NCBI GenBank assembly: GCA_042096455.1 | Contig: JBELLU010000037.1 | Span: 1 to 17,062 of the forward strand | Direction: 5' to 3' | DNA: 17,062 bases | From: UBA7445 sp042096455 | GTDB lineage: Bacteria > Verrucomicrobiota > Verrucomicrobiia > Opitutales > Coraliomargaritaceae | In this document: positions 14,082-17,062 of the stretch, in pieces | Position numbering within the stretch: position 1 is the first letter of the stretch | Layout of the letters: each line of letters starts with the position of its first letter | The notes under the pieces: model-generated | Seen by the model: the letters and a program-made list of their open reading frames with translations, nothing else | What the model was told of the DNA's origin: nothing | The model's database searches: none | Translations under genes and position numbers: made by a program

Positions 14082-15146
14082 CTAGACCCAGTTCTCGCCG
14101 TGCGCCTTGAGGGCTTTGGCGATGTCACGCGCGAGGGAAGGTCCGCGATAGACCCACCCGGTGTAGAGCTGCACCATCGAAGCGCCCGCATCCATCTTTT
14201 CGCCCGCGCTTTCGGGCGAGTCCACCCCACCCACGCCCACGATCGGCAAAGCTCCGTTCGTGGCGCGATAAATGTAATTGATGACCGCATTTGAGCGTTC
14301 CCGCATGAAGGGCCCGCCGCTCCAACCGCCGCTCGTCTCGCCGGAAAAATTCGGGGGGCGCGCAATGGTGGTATTGGTCGCGATGACCCCGTCAAAGCCC
14401 AACTCAAGCAGGACCTCCAGAATGCCGTCAATTTCCCGGTAGCTCAAATCCGGCGCGATTTTCAAGAGCATCGGGTGTTTCTCGCGCCCGAGTTTGCGCG
14501 CGAGCTTGGCGTTCTCCTCCTGCAATGCCGTCAAAAGGTCGCGTAAATACTGCGCCCCCTGGAGGTCGCGCAGACCCTCGGTGTTGGGACTGCTGATGTT
14601 CACCGTGAAATAATCCGCCTGATCGGCGAGGACCCGGAAACCGGTGAGGTAATCCTCCACCGCGTGCTCCAGAGGGGTGACTTTGGCCTTACCGATGTTG
14701 ACCCCCACCGGCATCCCGCGCTTACCCTTGGGGTAATGCTTGGCGAGGCGTGCCTGCATCGCCGCCGCTCCCTTGTTGTTGAATCCCATGCGATTGACGA
14801 GTCCGTCACCTTCGGGGTGGCGAAAAAGTCGGGGGGTGGGATTGCCCGGCTGGCCATCCGGGGTAACGGTGCCGACTTCGCTATGACCAAAGCCCAGGGC
14901 CTCAACCGCGCGGGTGAACTCGCCGTCCTTGTCCATACCCGCCGCAAGCCCGACGCGGTTCTTGAATTCCAGCCCGAAGAGCTGTACGGGATTGTCCTCC
15001 TTGACCTGCAAGAGCGTCTGCAATACGCGGCACGCCAGCGGCACTGCCCCGAGGGTCATCAAGGCGCGACGACCGCGCTCGTGCGCTTGCTCCGGGCTCA
15101 TTTTGAATAAAAAAGAGCGTATAATATTTTCGTACAGAACTCCCAT
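14082..15146 (-). CDS. pyrD: Dihydroorotate dehydrogenase (quinone), class 2
   Basis: PyrD oxidises dihydroorotate to orotate in pyrimidine synthesis and passes electrons to membrane quinone, here probably menaquinone. From the ATG at 15146 it has 354 residues. The N-terminal helical extension typical of class 2 is present (MGVLYENIIRSFLFK, then SPEQAHERGRRAL). FMN-site segments follow: FKNRVGLAAGMDKDGE, EVGTVTPDGQPGNPTPRLFR, NRMGFNNKG, and VNISSPNTEGLRDLQ with the class 2 catalytic Ser. LLKIAPDLSY and ATNTTIARP are also present. The frame is open further upstream to 15278, but those 44 residues do not look like PyrD and cross a hairpin and AT-rich promoter-like DNA, so 15146 is chosen. The nearest Shine-Dalgarno-like GAGG is ten bases upstream. 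Confidence 0.95.
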   Translation of the reverse strand: MGVLYENIIRSFLFKMSPEQAHERGRRALMTLGAVPLACRVLQTLLQVKEDNPVQLFGLEFKNRVGLAAGMDKDGEFTRAVEALGFGHSEVGTVTPDGQPGNPTPRLFRHPEGDGLVNRMGFNNKGAAAMQARLAKHYPKGKRGMPVGVNIGKAKVTPLEHAVEDYLTGFRVLADQADYFTVNISSPNTEGLRDLQGAQYLRDLLTALQEENAKLARKLGREKHPMLLKIAPDLSYREIDGILEVLLELGFDGVIATNTTIARPPNFSGETSGGWSGGPFMRERSNAVINYIYRATNGALPIVGVGGVDSPESAGEKMDAGASMVQLYTGWVYRGPSLARDIAKALKAHGENWV

Positions 15147-15172
15147 CAGAATCAGGCCTCGCCTTTGAGGCC
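15147..15172 (-). promoter_or_regulatory. Leader hairpin over the pyrD ribosome-binding region
   Basis: On the minus strand GGCCTC (15172-15167), a six-base loop and GAGGCC (15160-15155) form a perfect six-base-pair hairpin ending eight bases before the pyrD ATG. The 3' arm contains GAGG, the only Shine-Dalgarno-like sequence near this start, so folding would hide it. Enterobacterial pyrC and pyrD are controlled through leader hairpins of this sort, but whether the same happens here is inference. Confidence 0.45.
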
Positions 15173-15188
15173 GGTAATATGGATTCGA

Positions 15189-15216
15189 ACGATAGGTAAT
15201 TTGAGCCCCTTCACAA
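15189..15216 (-). promoter_or_regulatory. Possible pyrD promoter
   Basis: Read on the minus strand, TTGTGA (15216-15211) and TATCGT (15194-15189) are separated by 16 bases, each matching four of six bases of the sigma-70 consensus. The spacer contains CTCAAAT, a word repeated elsewhere in this intergenic region. This is a weak match in an AT-rich region that must nevertheless hold the promoter of pyrD or of the divergent gene. Confidence 0.25.
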
Positions 15217-15295
15217 GAAAAATGCCCCGGATATAAATTTGACTCAAATGTGGGGTAAATAAATCTTGCCAGCCACAAATTTTACATGCTCAAAT
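15199..15295. promoter_or_regulatory. Operator-like ATTTGAG / CTCAAAT words between divergent genes
   Basis: The perfect palindrome ATTTGACTCAAAT (6+1+6) lies at 15237-15249. Half-site words flank it: ATTTGAG at 15199-15205 and CTCAAAT at 15289-15295. All three lie in the 202-base gap between divergent pyrD and the gene at 15349, which suggests a dimeric regulator acting on one or both. AT-rich DNA makes chance matches more likely, so this is tentative. Confidence 0.35.
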
Positions 15296-15348
15296 TTTCG
15301 AGGATGAGCGAATGGAACTTCTAACTCCACGCTTTTACTCTTTTAAAT

Positions 15349-16062
15349 ATGTCACAATCATCTGCGAAACTTACTTGGTGCAAAGCCCGCCTCGGCGAGG
15401 ACATGAACTGGTGGATCACCGAAATCAGCGATCCCATCCATTGGGACCTCGATGGGCTCGGTATCATCGACCCCCGACAGTTCCAGCATATCGTCGACCT
15501 CCTCGAGGCGCTCAGTGACTACGGGCTCCAGACCAACCTCGTGGAAGAAGCGTTCTACACCTTCAACATCGGCAAGGTCGAAAAGGACAAATCCGTCCAT
15601 CTTGAGCGCCAACAGGACAGCATACTCGACTGCGAGGATCAGGTCTTCGCCCTCCCCGATGTGATCGACGAGGAAAAAGGCCCCTACGCGGACTTCATCG
15701 ACCACATCACGAAGCTTCGCATCAAAATGCTCAACGACCTCATCGATTTCACCGAGAACCTCACCGTGGAGGAACTCGAGGAGGAAATCCGCGAAGCGCA
15801 AAATGCGGACTTCATGGAAGGCCGCGCCTCCCATTTCTTTACTGAAATAACCGCAATCCTTGAATACATCCCTGAAGGCTTCGAGCTCGAGGGTGAAGAG
15901 GCTCCCAAGAAATCCGAAGACGAGGAACTGGAAGAGGAACTCTCTGACGTCGACGAAGACACCGATGAAAAAATCGAGGCGGACGATACGATGAAATGGG
16001 AGGAAGAGGAAGAAGAGGAAGAGGAATACGAAGCGCCCACCAGCCCGCCCGACGAAAACTAG
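15349..16062 (+). CDS. Unrecognised protein with very acidic C-terminal tail
   Basis: I do not recognise this 237-residue protein. Residues 1-175 look like a folded, soluble, mostly helical domain with Trp-rich beginnings (LTWCKARLGEDMNWWITEI), an HIVDLLEALSDYGLQTNLVEEAFYTFNIGK segment and an amphipathic stretch (DHITKLRIKMLNDLIDFTENL). No signal peptide or membrane helix is visible. From about residue 180 to the end almost every second residue is Glu or Asp, including a run of nine Glu, and the DNA there is a purine-rich low-complexity tract. Such tails are often disordered and may bind basic partners or metals. Its first gene neighbours are divergent pyrD and a convergent membrane-protein gene, giving no functional hint. 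No Shine-Dalgarno precedes the ATG; the reading frame and codon pattern nevertheless look like those of a real gene. Confidence 0.75.
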   Translation: MSQSSAKLTWCKARLGEDMNWWITEISDPIHWDLDGLGIIDPRQFQHIVDLLEALSDYGLQTNLVEEAFYTFNIGKVEKDKSVHLERQQDSILDCEDQVFALPDVIDEEKGPYADFIDHITKLRIKMLNDLIDFTENLTVEELEEEIREAQNADFMEGRASHFFTEITAILEYIPEGFELEGEEAPKKSEDEELEEELSDVDEDTDEKIEADDTMKWEEEEEEEEEYEAPTSPPDEN

Positions 16063-16084
16063 CGGGGAGATTGAACGCCGCGCC

Positions 16085-16777
16085 TCAACTGCAAATCCAG
16101 TCGACCGCCGCCTCGATCCCGAGGGTTCCGCGCAAGCGCCACATCACCACGACGGCGGCAATACCCGCCGCAAGGCGTTGGATATTCTGGAGTAAACGCG
16201 GCCCGGCGATTCGCTGTAAGCGCATAAACTGAGTCTGCGCAAGCCAGAGCAAAGGCAGGGTTCCCAATCCAAAGCCCACTGCAAACTCGGCGCCCTGCAG
16301 GGCGGAACCAGTAAAAAGCGCGAGCCCAAAAATCATATAAAGCGGGCCACAGGGCAGCAAAGGGCTGGCGAATCCGATGAGCCCCGCCGCCAGTGGTTTT
16401 CCCAGACTCCGGAAGCGCGCCGTCAACCCGCTGTAGGCACGTACCAGCCAGGTCGGCTTCGGGAAAAAACGATCCAAGCGGAACGCCACCGCGACAAAAA
16501 AGAAAACGAGAAACCAGGGCAGGTAATTCAACCAACTGTCCTGCACCGCCCCTAAAATCACACTGCCAAAGGCGCCCGCCAAAGCGCCCACGATCATATA
16601 ACCCATGAGCTTCGCGAAGTGATACACCGTCAGCACGAACTGCGGCGAGGCTTCCCCCTCACGCACCGGCATGAAGGCACAGGACAAGGGCCCGCACATC
16701 GCTACACAGTGCACACTGGTCACCAAACCCGCCACAAACGCGGTGCCGCCATTATAAACTGATTCCAACTCAAACAC
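16085..16777 (-). CDS. SafE/TauE-like membrane protein (DsbD_2 type)
   Basis: This 230-residue, mostly hydrophobic protein has about six membrane helices. Near the N-terminus it has HCVAMCGP (23-30), and midway GFASPLLPCGPLYMIFG. These paired Cys/Pro motifs mark the family usually annotated as sulfite exporter TauE/SafE or UreH/DsbD_2-type, often found with cbb3 oxidase and copper-handling genes, where a role in metal or redox maturation is suspected. Export of sulfite should not be assumed. The start is GTG at 16777, supported by AGGA seven bases upstream on the minus strand; no ATG fits as well. It converges on the acidic-tail gene with a 22-base gap. Any cytochrome oxidase genes lie beyond the window. 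Confidence 0.8.
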   Translation of the reverse strand: MFELESVYNGGTAFVAGLVTSVHCVAMCGPLSCAFMPVREGEASPQFVLTVYHFAKLMGYMIVGALAGAFGSVILGAVQDSWLNYLPWFLVFFFVAVAFRLDRFFPKPTWLVRAYSGLTARFRSLGKPLAAGLIGFASPLLPCGPLYMIFGLALFTGSALQGAEFAVGFGLGTLPLLWLAQTQFMRLQRIAGPRLLQNIQRLAAGIAAVVVMWRLRGTLGIEAAVDWICS

Positions 16778-16859
16778 AGCAGCATCCTAGGCAAGCGACT
16801 GCCACAGGACAACTTATTATCACCTTCAATTGCCCTGCTCGGGTGGAGTTGGTTGGGGG

Positions 16860-16926
16860 GTTGTTCGTTGTTAGTTGAAGGTTGGAAATTCGATGTTCGA
16901 TGTTGGATGTTCGCAGTTCGCGCGCC
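16860..16926. repeat. Heptad-periodic intergenic array (right) with GC cap
   Basis: Nine uninterrupted 7-mers run from 16860 to 16922: GTTGTTC, GTTGTTA, GTTGAAG, GTTGGAA, ATTCGAT, GTTCGAT, GTTGGAT, GTTCGCA, GTTCGCG. CGCC then follows. On the minus strand these include TAACAAC, TTCCAAC and ATCCAAC, the same words as in the array at 681-729. GTTCGCG next to a CG-rich cap also occurs at 746-763. No gene is visible in 16778-17062 apart from this array and the inverted repeat at 16964-17040. Confidence 0.8.
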
Positions 16927-16963
16927 TCCGTGATGAACATCTTCCCTAATGAAGAGATTCCTG

Positions 16964-17040
16964 AACCGCAGATGACGCAGATTTCCGCAGATGATTGTTT
17001 ACAGTGCCGTGATCTGCGCCCATCTGCGCAATCTGTGGTT
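16964..17040. repeat. Long imperfect inverted repeat built from ATCTGCG words
   Basis: Two 29-base arms (16964-16992 and 17012-17040) are reverse complements at 23 of 29 positions, with a 19-base loop. Each arm holds three copies of a CAGAT-containing word (ATCTGCG, or ATCTGTG in the last) spaced 10 and 9 bases apart. The outer ends are AACC and GGTT. As RNA it could form a long hairpin. From memory, CGCAGAT/ATCTGCG intergenic repeats are widespread in several environmental bacterial phyla. Confidence 0.75.
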
Positions 17041-17062
17041 TAATTCAATCCAATCGCCCCGT

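Noticed and set aside
15097..15125. TATAAT at 15120-15125 as a plus-strand promoter for the gene at 15349
   Set aside because: It lies inside the pyrD coding region, more than 220 bases upstream, and lacks a -35 box at a suitable distance.
15147..15278. 44-residue N-terminal extension of PyrD
   Set aside because: It crosses a hairpin and promoter-like DNA and does not resemble PyrD; residue 45 begins a typical class 2 N-terminus.
16778..16800. TTGTCC-N17-TAGGAT upstream of the membrane-protein gene as promoter
   Set aside because: The -10 would overlap the Shine-Dalgarno and place the transcription start at the start codon; AGGA as ribosome-binding site is the simpler reading.

Overview
The window looks like chromosomal DNA from a GC-rich, Gram-negative, menaquinone-using bacterium, most likely a member of the Verrucomicrobiota (Opitutae-like). 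This assignment is inferred from gene content and style: a type II secretion (T2SS) cluster in the order GHIJKLM-D-C-like, type-I MenB with MenD, weak or absent Shine-Dalgarno sequences before many genes, and intergenic heptad and GGAGFPAC-type repeats. No rRNA or other marker confirms it.

Layout. 1-660: remnant of an IS481-family insertion sequence whose transposase has lost its catalytic core, ending in a duplicated IS-end motif. 661-843: intergenic DNA with a striking 7-bp-periodic repeat and a possible promoter. 844-1833 (+): SurA-like periplasmic parvulin chaperone. 1854-1935: a second heptad array between convergent genes. 1935-4529 (-): menD-menB, two consecutive menaquinone steps. 4530-4662: divergent control region with a small hairpin repeat. 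4663-12515 (+): T2SS gene run, comprising the five pseudopilins G-K, L- and M-like inner-membrane assembly proteins, the secretin GspD and a small GspC/PilP-like periplasmic protein. 12525-14062 (+): lipB-lipA, which follow the T2SS run closely enough to be co-transcribed. 14082-15146 (-): quinone-dependent PyrD, with a hairpin over its ribosome-binding region. 15349-16062 (+): an unrecognised protein with a very acidic tail. 16085-16777 (-): a SafE/TauE-like (DsbD_2-type) membrane protein. 16778-17062: intergenic DNA with a third heptad array and a long imperfect inverted repeat.

How the genes relate. SurA and the T2SS both serve envelope biogenesis. The T2SS run supplies the pseudopilus, part of the assembly platform and the outer-membrane channel. 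It has no ATPase (GspE), platform protein (GspF) or prepilin peptidase (GspO), which must be encoded elsewhere if the system works. MenD and MenB help make menaquinone, the probable electron acceptor for the class 2 PyrD. LipB and LipA together build lipoyl cofactors.

The genes belong mostly to known families. The least explained parts are the intergenic repeats (three heptad arrays and a 29-nt-arm inverted repeat), the acidic insert in GspJ, the unrecognised acidic-tail protein, and the hairpin and palindrome set between pyrD and that gene. I found no CRISPR array, tRNA, rRNA or clear novel multi-gene system.
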